64,000 nt of DNA from Myxococcus virescens (GCF_900101905.1 NZ_FNAJ01000018.1:100462-164461); one strand, 5' to 3'. Shown: positions 52,151 to 61,940, counted from the first letter of the stretch. The notes: generated by a model not told the origin, from the letters alone. Made by a program: numbers and translations.

Positions 52151-53173
52151 TCACGGCGATTCCGGCAGCCGCACCCAGACGCCCCGGAAGCGCTTGCGCG
52201 CCGGGTCCTTCAGCCGCTTGCACTCGACGCCGTCCACGGGCGCGGCGCCGTCGTCGCTGAGCAGCAGGATTTCCTCGGCGTCCTCTGGCGTGAAGAAGGC
52301 CTCCGGGTTCAGGCCCGCCAGGTCCACCGATTCCACGGCGACCGGGGCCTCCTCACCGCCGCGCCAGGTGAACAGCCGCGAGGTGCCCTCTCCCGCCGTG
52401 CCACCGCTGATGATGACGTAGCGGCCGCGCCACCAGGACAGCGAACGGATGCCCAAGCCGCCCAGGTCCAGTTGCACGGGCTCGCCCAGCTGGGCCCGAG
52501 CGCCCTCTTCCACCAACGCAACCGGGTTGAGCAGCGGCACCAGCAGCGCCTTCCCGTCGGGCACGGGGCTGCGGAAGCCCACGAGGATGGTGCGCCCATC
52601 CGCCATGGCCGTCATGCCCTCGATGTTGAGCCCCCCCGGAGCCTTGGGCGCCTTCGCCTCCGCGCCATCCAGCCCGAAGCGCGCCAGTTGCGGCGCCGCG
52701 AGCATGTCATCCAGGAGTTGCGTGTACGGCCGGCCCACCAACCGGGGCCCCGCGTCCGTCTCCTCGGTGGCGAAGAAGCGCAGCCGGCTGGGCGCCTTCT
52801 TCCCGGAGCTGTTGCGGCCGTGAGACGTCAGCCAGAAGGACAGCGAGCCCAGCCCGGTGGCCGCCTCGATGTCCGCCTCCGGGGGCTTCTTCTTCGCCGC
52901 GGGCAGCTCCAGGTCCGGGGACAGGTCCACGCTCTGCACGGGGGGGCCGCCCCGGCGCGCGTCGTAGACACGGAGGATGTTGTCCTCATCGTCGCCCACG
53001 ACGAACAGGCTGCCGCCGAGCGCCACCGCGCCGGAGGCATCACACATGCCCTCGAAGCGCAGCACCTCGCGGCCCGCCACGGAGGCGGCGGCCACGGCGT
53101 CTGGCCGCTCCCCCACGCCGTGCGCCGCGCACCCACAGACCAGGACTCCCATGTAGACAGGCAGCATCCTCAT
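52151..53173 (-). CDS. DUF3616-like lipoprotein, probable beta-propeller
   Basis: A 340-residue protein from the ATG at 53173. The N-terminus MRMLPVYMGVLVCGCAAHG is a lipoprotein signal with a Cys at about 15. The rest is rich in beta-strand patterns such as LFVVGDDEDNILRVYDARRGG, GLNIEGMTAMADGRTILVGFRSP and GRYVIISGGTAGEGTSRLFTW, which fits the DUF3616 family and a propeller fold. The protein is probably periplasmic. No enzymatic motif was seen. Confidence 0.75.
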   Translation of the reverse strand: MRMLPVYMGVLVCGCAAHGVGERPDAVAAASVAGREVLRFEGMCDASGAVALGGSLFVVGDDEDNILRVYDARRGGPPVQSVDLSPDLELPAAKKKPPEADIEAATGLGSLSFWLTSHGRNSSGKKAPSRLRFFATEETDAGPRLVGRPYTQLLDDMLAAPQLARFGLDGAEAKAPKAPGGLNIEGMTAMADGRTILVGFRSPVPDGKALLVPLLNPVALVEEGARAQLGEPVQLDLGGLGIRSLSWWRGRYVIISGGTAGEGTSRLFTWRGGEEAPVAVESVDLAGLNPEAFFTPEDAEEILLLSDDGAAPVDGVECKRLKDPARKRFRGVWVRLPESP

Positions 53174-53315
53174 GGCCCCACTCTTGGTCACGCGCAGCGC
53201 ATGTGGGGAGTGCCGTGGCGAAGACTGTGCGCTGTGCGACACCGGGACTGTGGGGCCGACACGAACCCCCGTGCCGGCCCCAGAGGTGATGTGTTGCCAG
53301 CGCCGTCCTGAGCCT

Positions 53316-53504
53316 TCATTTCTTGGGAGGGTTGTTTCCGCGACCTCCACCAGAGGGGTTCCCGGTCGTGCTCGGAGCATTGGCCGGCCTGCCATGACCG
53401 CCGCCGCCTCCTCCTCCCTTGCCCGAACCTCCGCCCCCCTGCCCTCCACCATTGCCCTTGCCACCACCGGAACCCTGACCGCCGCTTCCGTTGCCTTTGC
53501 CCAT
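53316..53504 (-). CDS. Small Gly-rich protein
   Basis: A 62-residue protein, about half glycine, with GGGKGNGGGQ and GSGKGGGGGG stretches and a PSTTGNPSGGGRGNNPPKK tail. AGGAGG (53509-53514) is four bases upstream of the ATG at 53504; a second ATG at 53507 is possible. The strong ribosome binding site supports translation. No signal peptide is visible. It is too simple to assign; it could be a structural or nucleic-acid-binding peptide. Low complexity means a chance ORF cannot be excluded. Confidence 0.5.
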   Translation of the reverse strand: MGKGNGSGGQGSGGGKGNGGGQGGGGSGKGGGGGGGHGRPANAPSTTGNPSGGGRGNNPPKK

Positions 53505-53796
53505 CATGCCTCCTTGGTGAGGAAACACGCGGACGACACACCATCCCCTGGCATGGAGGGAAGGATCCGCCCGTCCCGACGTGCAATTGCAGACATCAAG
53601 CGCGCCAAGTCAGACGGAGCCTGTGCTACCGCGGCTCAATGCAGGAAGCGCGTGAGCACCGCCAGGTCGTCGGCTCCAGGCCCGTGAGCGCGACCTGACA
53701 AATGTGGACGTTCTGCGCCGGGAACACGTGACGCAACCCAACGGAGGGACTGAGATGCTCCGCCCTGCCGACGAGCCCCGTGAAGGAGGAGCACCC

Positions 53797-54354
53797 ATGA
53801 AGAGTGAGCGCCAGAAGATGCTGGATGGGGAGCTTTACGACCCGTTTGACGCGGAACTGGTAGCGGCTCGCATTCGCGCGCGGGACCTCTGCCAATCGCT
53901 CAATGCCACCCGCGAGGGCGAGCAGGAGGAGCGGCGGCGCATCCTCCAAGCGCTGGTCGGCGCAGGCGGCGAAACGGTGTGGATGCAGCCTCCTTTCTTC
54001 TGCGACTACGGCTCGAATATCGAGCTGGGGGAGCGCGTATTCTTCAACTTCAACTGCGTCGTGCTGGACGTGTGCAAGGTGCACATCGGCGACTACACGC
54101 TCTTCGGGCCTGGGGTGCAGATCTACACGCCCATGCACCCGTTCAACGCGGAGCTGCGGCGGAAGGAGGAGTACGGCAAGCCCGTCACCATCGGCTCGGA
54201 TGTCTGGGTGGGCGGCGGGGCGATCATCCTGCCGGGCGTTCGAATCGGCTCGCGCGCAGTCATCGGTGCCGGCAGCGTCGTGACGAGGGACGTTCCTGAC
54301 GGCGTGTTCGCCGCCGGGAACCCCTGCCGTGTCATCCGAGAGATCACGGAGTAG
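53797..54354 (+). CDS. Sugar O-acetyltransferase (maltose/galactoside acetyltransferase family)
   Basis: A 185-residue acetyl-CoA-dependent enzyme of the left-handed beta-helix family. The ATG at 53797 has GAAGGAGGA upstream. The N-terminus MKSERQKMLDGELYDPFDAEL is the Mac/maltose acetyltransferase signature. Hexapeptide repeats follow, with FFCDYGSNIELGERVFFNFNCVVLDVCKV at about 67-95 and the catalytic-region His in YTPMHPFNAELR. The closing GSDVWVGGGAIILPGVRIGSRAVIGAGSVVTRDVPDGVFAAGNPCRVIRE is very typical. The length matches the family. It is a cytoplasmic trimer by family knowledge. Confidence 0.93.
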   Translation: MKSERQKMLDGELYDPFDAELVAARIRARDLCQSLNATREGEQEERRRILQALVGAGGETVWMQPPFFCDYGSNIELGERVFFNFNCVVLDVCKVHIGDYTLFGPGVQIYTPMHPFNAELRRKEEYGKPVTIGSDVWVGGGAIILPGVRIGSRAVIGAGSVVTRDVPDGVFAAGNPCRVIREITE

Positions 54355-54423
54355 CCATCGCGTCAGGAGGCACGCTCGCGGGACGGGTTTTCGCCAGGGG
54401 CGCCGCGCGCTTAATGCCGGGGA

Positions 54424-55017
54424 ATGAGCTTCTGGATCGTCGTTGCGGCGGTGCTCACCGCGTTGCTGGCCACCGTGCCACCGTGGTGGTTCGCGCGCCG
54501 ACGCCCTGGTTACAGCCACCTGAGGAACACCATCAGCGAGCTCGGGGAGACTGGGGCCCCCGATGCGCTCCGGGTGGCTTGGCTCGCCTTTGCGCCCCTG
54601 GGCCTCGCGGTCTGGGTGTTCGTAGCGCTGCTCGGAGGGGGACTACCGGAGGACGCTGCGACGGGGCTCATCCTGCTATCGTTGCTGGGCGTGAGCTACG
54701 TCGGCGCCGCGGTGTTCCCGTGTGACGCGGGGGCGCCATTCTGGGGGACCTGGCGGAACCAGATTCACAACCTCGTCGCCGCCATCGGCTACTTCGGCGC
54801 GGGCGCTGGGTTGATCGAGCTTGGGCGCACCTTCGAGGACACGGCGATGCTGTCCAATCTTGCGATGCTCACTGCCGCGCTGGGCAAGGGAGTCCTCGCC
54901 GGAATCTTCGTGCTGTCCTTCGAATCGCCCGTGCGAGGACTTGTTCAGCGCCTCATCGAGGCGACGGTTTTCGGCTGGATGCTCCTGGTGGGCGTGTGGT
55001 TGGTGGTGGCGGCCTGA
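54424..55017 (+). CDS. DUF998 family membrane protein
   Basis: A 197-residue protein with six hydrophobic helices. The DUF998 pattern is present: RPGYSHLRNTISELGETGAPDA at about 28-49, FPCDAGAPF near 102, and NQIHNLVAAIGYFGAGAG near 115. Function of the family is unknown. It starts 69 bp after the acetyltransferase stop. A strong hairpin follows its 3' end. Confidence 0.85.
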   Translation: MSFWIVVAAVLTALLATVPPWWFARRRPGYSHLRNTISELGETGAPDALRVAWLAFAPLGLAVWVFVALLGGGLPEDAATGLILLSLLGVSYVGAAVFPCDAGAPFWGTWRNQIHNLVAAIGYFGAGAGLIELGRTFEDTAMLSNLAMLTAALGKGVLAGIFVLSFESPVRGLVQRLIEATVFGWMLLVGVWLVVAA

Positions 55018-55152
55018 GCCAATCCCTGCCGCCCCGCGGCGACGCAATCGCTCAGCCCTTTTGAGGCGCGCCCTGAGGCGAGGCGCACCTCGGCAGCTCG
55101 CTGTTCGGAAATGTCGGGAGATTTCGCGGCGCAAAACCGGACGCCAAGACGA

Positions 55153-55185
55153 ACGCCTCCCACAGGAGTCCCCTGTGGGAGGCGT
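55153..55185. terminator. Bidirectional hairpin terminator
   Basis: A perfect 14-bp inverted repeat (ACGCCTCCCACAGG / CCTGTGGGAGGCGT) with a 5-base loop lies between the convergent DUF998 and amidohydrolase genes. It is the strongest hairpin I found in the window. Confidence 0.8.
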
Positions 55186-55209
55186 CTGGACTGGGCGCTC
55201 GAGCGCCGT

Positions 55210-57222
55210 TCAGTGCTGGCTGCCGGTGGGCCGTCCGTTGAGGTAGGTCTGGATCACCTGAATCTGGCTGATCTTCGTCGGGTCGCCCTTCTTGGCCGGG
55301 TCGAAATCGAGCGGGTTGGCGCTCAGCACGACGAAGTCAGCCACCTTGTCGGGCTCGATGCTGCCAATCAGCTTGTCGAGCTCGTGGTGACGGGCCGGCA
55401 CGATGGTAATCGCGCGCAGCGCCTCCTCGACGGTCGCCGCATGCTGGGCCCCTAGCACATACGTGTTGGTGAAGTCCGGATAGGACCAGGTGCGCCGCGT
55501 CACGGCCTGCTCCACGAACCAGAGGGGACGCGTCGGGGTCACCATGGAATCACTGTGGAGCGAGAACGGAACTTCGTTCTCACGGTCATAGGCGATGGGG
55601 TCGATCTCGCTCGCTGCCTCCTGCCCCAGCATCCCCACGAAGGCGTCACCCCAGTACGCCACGTGACCAATCAGGTGCGTCACCTGGACGTCGAGCGCCG
55701 ACACCGGATTCCCATCCATGACACCCGCGCCCTTGCGCAGGTCACCAATGCGCTTGGAGAGCGCCGGCCGGCCCACCGTGTTGTGGATGAGGAGCACGCG
55801 GCGGGGGTTCTCCTTCGCCTGCTGGAGCCGCGACAACGCATCCAGCGCCCACGTGTTCGCGCCATTGCCGTTGGCGTGGAGATTGAACCGCCACGTCCCC
55901 TGATTCCAGAGCGGGCTCAACTGGTCGACAATGGCCTGCGCGCTGTCGTAATCCGCCCGGCCCTCGCCTGCATCGGAGCAGTGCCCACCCTCCAGGTACT
56001 GATACGGCGAATCGAGCTTCGCGGTGCAGCCCTGCGTGGAGCCATCCACCCAGATCTTGATACCACCGGCGCCCAGCCACTTCGGCAGCGCACAGTCATT
56101 GCCAGCCTTCGGCTCACAGGCGGGGGCCGTCGGCTTGAGCCCCGCTTCCATCGCGGCATCCGCCACCACGACACCCGTGATGCGGAAGGGGAACCCGGGC
56201 AGCTCGGTGAACCGCTTCACGGCGTTGATCTGCCCCACGCTCTGGAGCCCACCATCCGCGATGGTGGTGACACCTGCATTGCGCAGCGCCATGATGGCGC
56301 GATCAATCTCCGCGCCGCCCTGCTCCGCGAGCTTGACCGGGTCGGAGTGCATCAGGGTCATCGGGAGGTTCTGCTGCATCGCCTTCATGAACGGCCCGAA
56401 AGCGGACGACTCCCGAAGCAGGCCCGTGAAGTTGCCATCCGCATCCGTGACCCATTCGCCACCGCCCTTGCCAACGGACTCAGGCGGCTTGCAGCCCTTG
56501 ACGACTCCGTTCGGACAGACAGCCTCGAAGGCCTTCTGGTTCACGTAGGCCAGGTGGCCCGACTGGTCCACGATGAGCACCGGCCGTTCCTTGGCCTTGG
56601 GCACACACGCTTCGAGGTAGAACTTCGGGTTCGTCATGAAGCTCGCAGGGCCGCCCTTGCCGCAGCCCGTTGTGTTGTCGAACGTCTGCCTCGACGGATC
56701 CAGGTTCATCCCCAGGACGAAGACGTCGCTCCCGATGGCACTCGCGTCCTCCACCTTCATCGAGGAGAGCGCGCTCAGGATATCCCTGCGGGGCCTGCAG
56801 TCCGCGGACGGGTCCACCCTGTACGGGGGAGGCAGGCAGGGCGCCAGGTCATGCGTGCCCAACACACTCTGAAGGAGCGTCGGCAGGAAGTGCATGTGCG
56901 GATCGAAGAAGCCCGGCATCAAGACCTGCCCGGGCGCGAGCTGGACGGTTTGCACCGAGGTGTCCAGGCCCTTCTGCACCTCGTGCGCGGTGCCAACCTT
57001 CAGGATCTGGCCTCGATCATCCACCAGGACGGCTTCGGCAATGGTCCCCTTGTCGTCCATGGTGAGCACCTTCCCGAGAAACAGGGTGGCGCCAGGCCTT
57101 GCGGGGCCGCGCTCGATGGGCGCCGCGCAGGACGACAGGAGGGCGAGTGCAGCCACGAGCTTGGAGCCACGGGGGAATGCACGGGGAGGACATGAGGCAT
57201 CTCGACGCAGAGGTCCAGACAT
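55210..57222 (-). CDS. Amidohydrolase (YtcJ/Amidohydro_3 family) lipoprotein
   Basis: A 670-residue metal-dependent hydrolase. The ATG at 57222 is preceded by AAAGGAG. The signal sequence ends LALLSSC, a lipobox with the Cys near residue 31. The beta-sandwich at the N-terminus leads to the metal-binding FFDPHMHF, and later LHANGNGANTWALDAL, HNTVG and the C-terminal SIEPDKVADFVVLSANPLDF block complete the Amidohydro_3 pattern. Substrate is unknown; relatives act on amides and formamides. It stands alone, and the operator-like array lies 78-220 bp upstream of the start. Confidence 0.88.
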   Translation of the reverse strand: MSGPLRRDASCPPRAFPRGSKLVAALALLSSCAAPIERGPARPGATLFLGKVLTMDDKGTIAEAVLVDDRGQILKVGTAHEVQKGLDTSVQTVQLAPGQVLMPGFFDPHMHFLPTLLQSVLGTHDLAPCLPPPYRVDPSADCRPRRDILSALSSMKVEDASAIGSDVFVLGMNLDPSRQTFDNTTGCGKGGPASFMTNPKFYLEACVPKAKERPVLIVDQSGHLAYVNQKAFEAVCPNGVVKGCKPPESVGKGGGEWVTDADGNFTGLLRESSAFGPFMKAMQQNLPMTLMHSDPVKLAEQGGAEIDRAIMALRNAGVTTIADGGLQSVGQINAVKRFTELPGFPFRITGVVVADAAMEAGLKPTAPACEPKAGNDCALPKWLGAGGIKIWVDGSTQGCTAKLDSPYQYLEGGHCSDAGEGRADYDSAQAIVDQLSPLWNQGTWRFNLHANGNGANTWALDALSRLQQAKENPRRVLLIHNTVGRPALSKRIGDLRKGAGVMDGNPVSALDVQVTHLIGHVAYWGDAFVGMLGQEAASEIDPIAYDRENEVPFSLHSDSMVTPTRPLWFVEQAVTRRTWSYPDFTNTYVLGAQHAATVEEALRAITIVPARHHELDKLIGSIEPDKVADFVVLSANPLDFDPAKKGDPTKISQIQVIQTYLNGRPTGSQH

Positions 57223-57299
57223 AGGACTCCTTTTAAATGAGGTGAGACACCATACACAGAAATTCAATCAAATCCATACACCCCAAGACCTCAAAGACA

Positions 57300-57442
57300 G
57301 ACGCGTCAAAATGTCGTCCGACGCGTCAACAGAGGTCACTGACACGTCAGACGTGGCCCGTCCCCAGGGAGCATCCGCCGTGAGGCTGTGAACTGACACG
57401 GCAGACGGTCCGTTGACACGTCAGCGCCGGTCCGACGCGTCA
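57300..57442. promoter_or_regulatory. Six-copy operator-like array, consensus TGACRCGTCA
   Basis: Six boxes fit (T/C)GACRCGTCA: GACGCGTCA at 57300-57308 and 57320-57328, TGACACGTCA at 57340-57349, TGACACGGCA at 57394-57403, TGACACGTCA at 57414-57423, and GACGCGTCA at 57434-57442. Each is near-palindromic. They form two groups of three; within each group the centres are 19-21 bp apart, about two helical turns, so all lie on one face. The array is 78-220 bp upstream of the amidohydrolase start and nothing diverges from it, so that gene is the likely target. The rest of 57223-57678 shows no supported gene; 57223-57300 is AT-rich and probably holds the promoter. Confidence 0.8.
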
Positions 57443-57678
57443 ACGGGAGTCGCGCCCTGCAACCGTCCGGTCCGTCATAGGGTGATACACGGTAGTAGAC
57501 GCGAGCATCGAGTCCCTGCCGTGAGCACCCTCCCTCCCACCCGAGCCGCATCAACGGACTCCGATGTGGGCGGTGACGGTGCCCTCGGGACACGACCGGA
57601 TACGCGGGTGCGGCGAGGCCCTGCGCCCGAGCGAGGGCCTCACCGAGGAACAGCACAGGCGTCCCAGGCGGGCGCGCC

Positions 57679-60441
57679 CTACTCCAGCTCGCGCTGGAGC
57701 TTCGCCAGCAGGTTGAGCGCGTCCAGGGGCGTCATCCGGTCGATGGTCGCCCCCTTCAACGCGTCCAGCGCCTTCTGCTGCGCGGGCGTCACCCCGGCGC
57801 CGCCCTGCGCCGGCTCCATGCCGAACAGTCCCAGCTGCCCGGTCGAAGCCCCGCGCCGGCCGCCCTGGGGCTGCCGCACGGCCACCCGGGGCCGGCCCGC
57901 GTCATCCAGCTCCCCGGACTCCAGGTTCTGGAGCAGCTCACGCGCGCGCCCCACGACCTCCGGAGGCAGGCCCGCCAGCTTCGCCACCTCGATGCCATAG
58001 GAGCGGCTGGCCCCGCCCGGCACCAGCTTGCGCAGGAAGATGACCTTGCCGCTCTGCTCCTTCACGGCGACGCACAGGTTCTTCACCCGAGGCCGCTCGC
58101 GGGCCAGGTCCACCAGCTCGTGGTAGTGCGTGGCGAACAGCGCGCGCGCCCCCACCGTGTCGTGCAGGTGCTCCGCCACCGCCCAGGCAATGGAGAGCCC
58201 GTCGAAGGTGGACGTGCCACGGCCAATCTCATCCAGGATGATGAGGCTCTTGTTCGTGGCGTGATGGAGGATGTGGCTGGTCTCCGTCATCTCCACCATG
58301 AAGGTGGACTGACCGCGCGCCAGGTTGTCCGCGGCGCCCACGCGCGTGAAGATGCGATCGCACAGGCCGATGCGCGCCGCCTTCGCTGGGACGAATGAGC
58401 CCGCCTGCGCCATCAGCGCCGTCAGGGCCACCTGCCGCATCACCGTGCTCTTGCCGGCCATGTTCGGACCGGTAATCACCATCAGCTGCGCGTCCTCCGC
58501 CGGGTCCAGGCGGACGTCGTTGGGAACGAACGAATCCCCCGCCCCCAGCATGCGCTCCACCACCGGGTGCCGCCCCGCGGTGATGCTGAGCGCGACGGAC
58601 GCGTCCACCTCCGGCCGCGTGTAGCCGTACTCCGCCGCGCACCGCGCGAAGGACAGCAGCGCGTCCCCGGTGGCCACCGCCTCCGCGGCGGACCGGATGC
58701 GCGGCGCCGCCGACACCACCTGCGCGCGCAGCTCCTCGAAGAGCTGAATCTCCAGCGCGCACCGCCGCTCCTCGGCGGTGAGCACCTGCTCCTCGTACTC
58801 CTTCAGCTCCGGGGTGACGAAGCGCTCGGAGTTCACCGTGGTCTGCTTGCGGATGTAATCCTTGGGCACCCGGTCGAGGTTCGACTTCGTCACCTCCAGG
58901 TAGTAGCCGAAGACCTTGTTGTAGCGGACCTTCAGCGAGGAGATGCCAGTGCGCTCCTTCTCCCGCTGCTCGATCTGGAGCAGCAGGTCCTTTCCGGACG
59001 TGGACAGCGCCACCAGCTTGTCCAGCTCCGCGTGGAAGCCGGCGCGAATCATGCCGCCGTCCTTCAGCGTCACCGGCGGCTCCTCCGCCACGGCGCGCGA
59101 CAGCAGCTCCGCCAGCTCCGGCAGCGCGGACAGGGGCCCCGACAGGGATTTGAGCAGCGGGGACTCACACCGCGCCAGCACCGCCACCACCCGGGGAAGC
59201 TGCGCCAGCGACAAGCCCAGCGCGCGCAAGTCCCGTGCATTGCCCGCGCCCAGCGACAGCCGGCCGCACAGCCGCTCCAGGTCTCCCACTTCCTTGAGGA
59301 TGCCGGCCAGTTCCTCGCGCCACACGCTGCGCCCGGACAGCTCTTCCACCGCGTCCAGCCGCGCGTGGATTTCCGGCAGGGAGCCCAGCGGAGACGCCAG
59401 CCACCGCGCCAGCTTGCGCGCGCCCAGGCTCGTCACCGTCTTGTCCAACACGCCCAGCAGCGAGCCCTTGCGCCCACCGTCCCGCAGCGAGCGCAGCACC
59501 TCCAGGTTGGCCCGGGAGGACTCATCCATCAGGAGGTTGCCGCCGCGCTCCTGCCGGCTCAGCCGGTCCACGTGCGCCGCCGCCGTCTTCTGCGTGTCCT
59601 TCAGGTAGCGCAGCGCAGCGCCCGCGGCGCCCGCGGCCAGGGGCGCGTCATCCAGTCCGAAAGCGGACAGCGACTGCACCGCGAAGTGACTGCGCAGGTA
59701 GCCCGCCGCTCGCGTGGGGTCGAACGACGCGGCCTCGCCCTCCGCCACCGCTGGCGTGCGCACCAGCCGGGCGAGCAGTTGCACCACCTCCGGCGCGTCC
59801 CGCTTCCCGTCCGGCACCAGCAGCTCACGGGGCTCCACGCGCGACAGCGACTCCGCCAGCTCCGCGATGCCTGGGGCCTCCAGGGCCATGAACTCGCCGG
59901 TGGACGCCTCCAGCAGCGCCGCGCCCCAGCCCTTGTCGTTCCAGGACACGGCGGCCAGGAAGTTGCTGGCCTGAGGCTCCAGCACCTCTTCGTCCAGCAC
60001 CATGCCCGGGGTAATCACCCGCGTGACTTCCCGGCGGACGATGCCCGGCCCGTTGCCCGGCTCCTCCACCTGTTCGCAGATGGCGACCTTCAGGCCCTCC
60101 GACACGAGCCGGCCGATGTAGCGCCGCGCGGCGTGGTAGGGCACCCCGCACATGGGCACCTTGTCCGCACCCTTGGACCTCGCGGTGAGCGTGATCTGGA
60201 GGATCTCCGAGGCCTTCACCGCGTCCTCGAAGAACATCTCGTAGAAGTCACCCAACCGGAAGAACAGCAGCGAGTCCGGGTGGAGCGCCTTCACCTCCAT
60301 GTACTGGCGCATCATGGGGGTCAGGGAGGCAATCTCCCGGGCGCCCGCACCCTCGTTCACCGGCCCCACCTCGGGCGTCATGTCCCCGGGGAGATCCACC
60401 GCTGCGGTCCTGCCTGCCTTTGCCTGCTGCGTCACGGCCAT
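57679..60441 (-). CDS. mutS: DNA mismatch repair protein MutS
   Basis: A 920-residue mismatch-recognition ATPase. The ATG at 60441 begins MAVTQQAKAGRTAAV. The mismatch-binding domain has FFRLGDFYEMFFEDA near residue 60, with the Phe-x-Glu that stacks on the mismatch, and GVPYHAARRYIGRLV. The connector, lever and clamp domains follow (about 150-570). The ATPase domain has Walker A GPNMAGKST near residue 660, then the Walker B/ABC region with DEIGRGTSTFDGLS, and FATHYHELVDLA. The C-terminal helix-turn-helix region is present. It works with MutL in mismatch repair. No mutL is nearby. Confidence 0.97.
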   Translation of the reverse strand: MAVTQQAKAGRTAAVDLPGDMTPEVGPVNEGAGAREIASLTPMMRQYMEVKALHPDSLLFFRLGDFYEMFFEDAVKASEILQITLTARSKGADKVPMCGVPYHAARRYIGRLVSEGLKVAICEQVEEPGNGPGIVRREVTRVITPGMVLDEEVLEPQASNFLAAVSWNDKGWGAALLEASTGEFMALEAPGIAELAESLSRVEPRELLVPDGKRDAPEVVQLLARLVRTPAVAEGEAASFDPTRAAGYLRSHFAVQSLSAFGLDDAPLAAGAAGAALRYLKDTQKTAAAHVDRLSRQERGGNLLMDESSRANLEVLRSLRDGGRKGSLLGVLDKTVTSLGARKLARWLASPLGSLPEIHARLDAVEELSGRSVWREELAGILKEVGDLERLCGRLSLGAGNARDLRALGLSLAQLPRVVAVLARCESPLLKSLSGPLSALPELAELLSRAVAEEPPVTLKDGGMIRAGFHAELDKLVALSTSGKDLLLQIEQREKERTGISSLKVRYNKVFGYYLEVTKSNLDRVPKDYIRKQTTVNSERFVTPELKEYEEQVLTAEERRCALEIQLFEELRAQVVSAAPRIRSAAEAVATGDALLSFARCAAEYGYTRPEVDASVALSITAGRHPVVERMLGAGDSFVPNDVRLDPAEDAQLMVITGPNMAGKSTVMRQVALTALMAQAGSFVPAKAARIGLCDRIFTRVGAADNLARGQSTFMVEMTETSHILHHATNKSLIILDEIGRGTSTFDGLSIAWAVAEHLHDTVGARALFATHYHELVDLARERPRVKNLCVAVKEQSGKVIFLRKLVPGGASRSYGIEVAKLAGLPPEVVGRARELLQNLESGELDDAGRPRVAVRQPQGGRRGASTGQLGLFGMEPAQGGAGVTPAQQKALDALKGATIDRMTPLDALNLLAKLQRELE

Positions 60442-60590
60442 CCCTGCCCTTCTCTCATGGCCCCACCCCTGGATCAACGAACCGGCGCCCTACCCGCCGA
60501 GTTCCCTTACCACCCCCCGCCGACATTCCACCCACCCCACCGCTGAAAACGGGTGCCAGCCCCGGCGACGCGGGGCATCGTGCGCGCCGC

Positions 60591-61940
60591 ATGGCGCAGA
60601 CACCCCCTACCTCAGAGGCCCGGCCCCGGCCTCCAGTCCCCGCACTCTTCCGCGTGGCCCTGGCGCCCATCCAGGCCTTCTTCCGCCTGGAGGCGGCCAG
60701 CGGCATCCTGCTCGCGCTGTGCGCCGTGGCCGCCATGGCGTGGGCCAACTCGCCGTGGGCCGCCACCTACTCCGCCGTGTTCGACGCCCGCATGACGGTG
60801 GGGCTGGCGGGCGTCCACGCGGGCTTCAGCGTCCGCGAGTTCATCAACGACGGGCTGATGACGCTGTTCTTCTTCGTCGTCGGCATGGAAATCAAGCGCG
60901 AGCTGAGCTCGGGGGAGCTGCGCACCTTCTCCCGCGCGGTGCTGCCGCTCATCGCCGCGTTGGGCGGCATGATTGTCCCCGCCGCGCTCTACGCCGCCTT
61001 CAACCAGGGGACGCCCGCCCAGGCGGGCTGGGCCATCCCCATGGCCACCGACATCGCCTTCTCCATTGGCTGCCTCACGCTGGTCAAGACGCGCGTGAGC
61101 CACGGGCTGGTCGTGTTCCTCACGGCGCTGGCCATCTTCGATGACATCGGCGGAATCCTCGTCATCGCGCTCTTCTACGGCTCGGGGCTCCACGTCAGCT
61201 GGCTCGTGGGAGCCCTGGGCGTGCTCGCCGTGCTGGCGTGCCTCAACCACTTCCAGGTGCGCAACGGCGTGGCGTACGCGCTGGCGGGCGCGGCGCTCTG
61301 GTACACGATGCACCACGGCGGCATCCACGCCACGCTGTCGGGCGTGGTGCTGGGCCTGTTCATGCCCGCACGGCCCCTGCGTCCGGGCCGCCACGTGCTG
61401 GAGGCGCTGCGCCTCTACGTGGACCGGGCGCTCCAGACGCCGATGGATGAGGCGACGCGGGGCGCGCAGATTCTCTACCTCGAGGAGCGCCTGGAGGAGC
61501 TGGAGCCGCCGCTCAACCGCTTCGTCCACCTGTGGCACGTGCCCGTGGCGTACGGCATCGTCCCCCTCTTCGCCCTGGCGAACTCGGGCATCTCCCTGGA
61601 GGGCATGGGCTGGGCGGACCTGCTCCGGCCGCTGCCGCTGGGCATCATCGCCGGCCTCTTCGTGGGCAAGCAGGTGGGCATCTTCCTGTTCACCTGGGGC
61701 TCGCTGAAGCTGGGCGTGGCGGACCGGCCCGGCGGTGCGACGCTGCCGCAGCTCCACGGCGTCGCGGTGGTGGCGGGCATTGGCTTCACGGTGGCCCTGT
61801 TCGTGGCGGGGCTGGCCTTCCCCACCCAGCCGGAGCTGCTCACGGAGGCCAAGCTGGGCATCCTGGTGGGCTCGCTGCTTTCCGCGGTGGTGGGCTACGC
61901 ACTCTTGCGCTTCGTGGCGAAGCCGGCCGTCCCGGCGTAA
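60591..61940 (+). CDS. nhaA: Na+/H+ antiporter NhaA
   Basis: A 449-residue inner-membrane antiporter that exports Na+ in exchange for protons. It starts at the ATG at 60591. Twelve helices are seen. Family blocks are SPWAATYSAVFDARM near residue 54, FINDGLMTLFFFVVGMEIKREL near 84, IPMATDIAFSIGCLTLV near 148, with the conserved Asp, and the paired acid residues in ALAIFDDIGGILVIALFY near 180. PLFALANSGISL near 325 and GIGFTVALFVAGLAF near 395 are also typical. It is 20 bp upstream of the AarF-like gene and diverges from mutS. It is one of four cation/proton antiporter systems in the window. Confidence 0.95.
   Translation: MAQTPPTSEARPRPPVPALFRVALAPIQAFFRLEAASGILLALCAVAAMAWANSPWAATYSAVFDARMTVGLAGVHAGFSVREFINDGLMTLFFFVVGMEIKRELSSGELRTFSRAVLPLIAALGGMIVPAALYAAFNQGTPAQAGWAIPMATDIAFSIGCLTLVKTRVSHGLVVFLTALAIFDDIGGILVIALFYGSGLHVSWLVGALGVLAVLACLNHFQVRNGVAYALAGAALWYTMHHGGIHATLSGVVLGLFMPARPLRPGRHVLEALRLYVDRALQTPMDEATRGAQILYLEERLEELEPPLNRFVHLWHVPVAYGIVPLFALANSGISLEGMGWADLLRPLPLGIIAGLFVGKQVGIFLFTWGSLKLGVADRPGGATLPQLHGVAVVAGIGFTVALFVAGLAFPTQPELLTEAKLGILVGSLLSAVVGYALLRFVAKPAVPA

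Noticed and set aside
57336..57656. 106-codon minus-strand frame over the operator array
   Set aside because: No ribosome binding site or family signal. It runs through the repeated boxes, which explain the sequence better.
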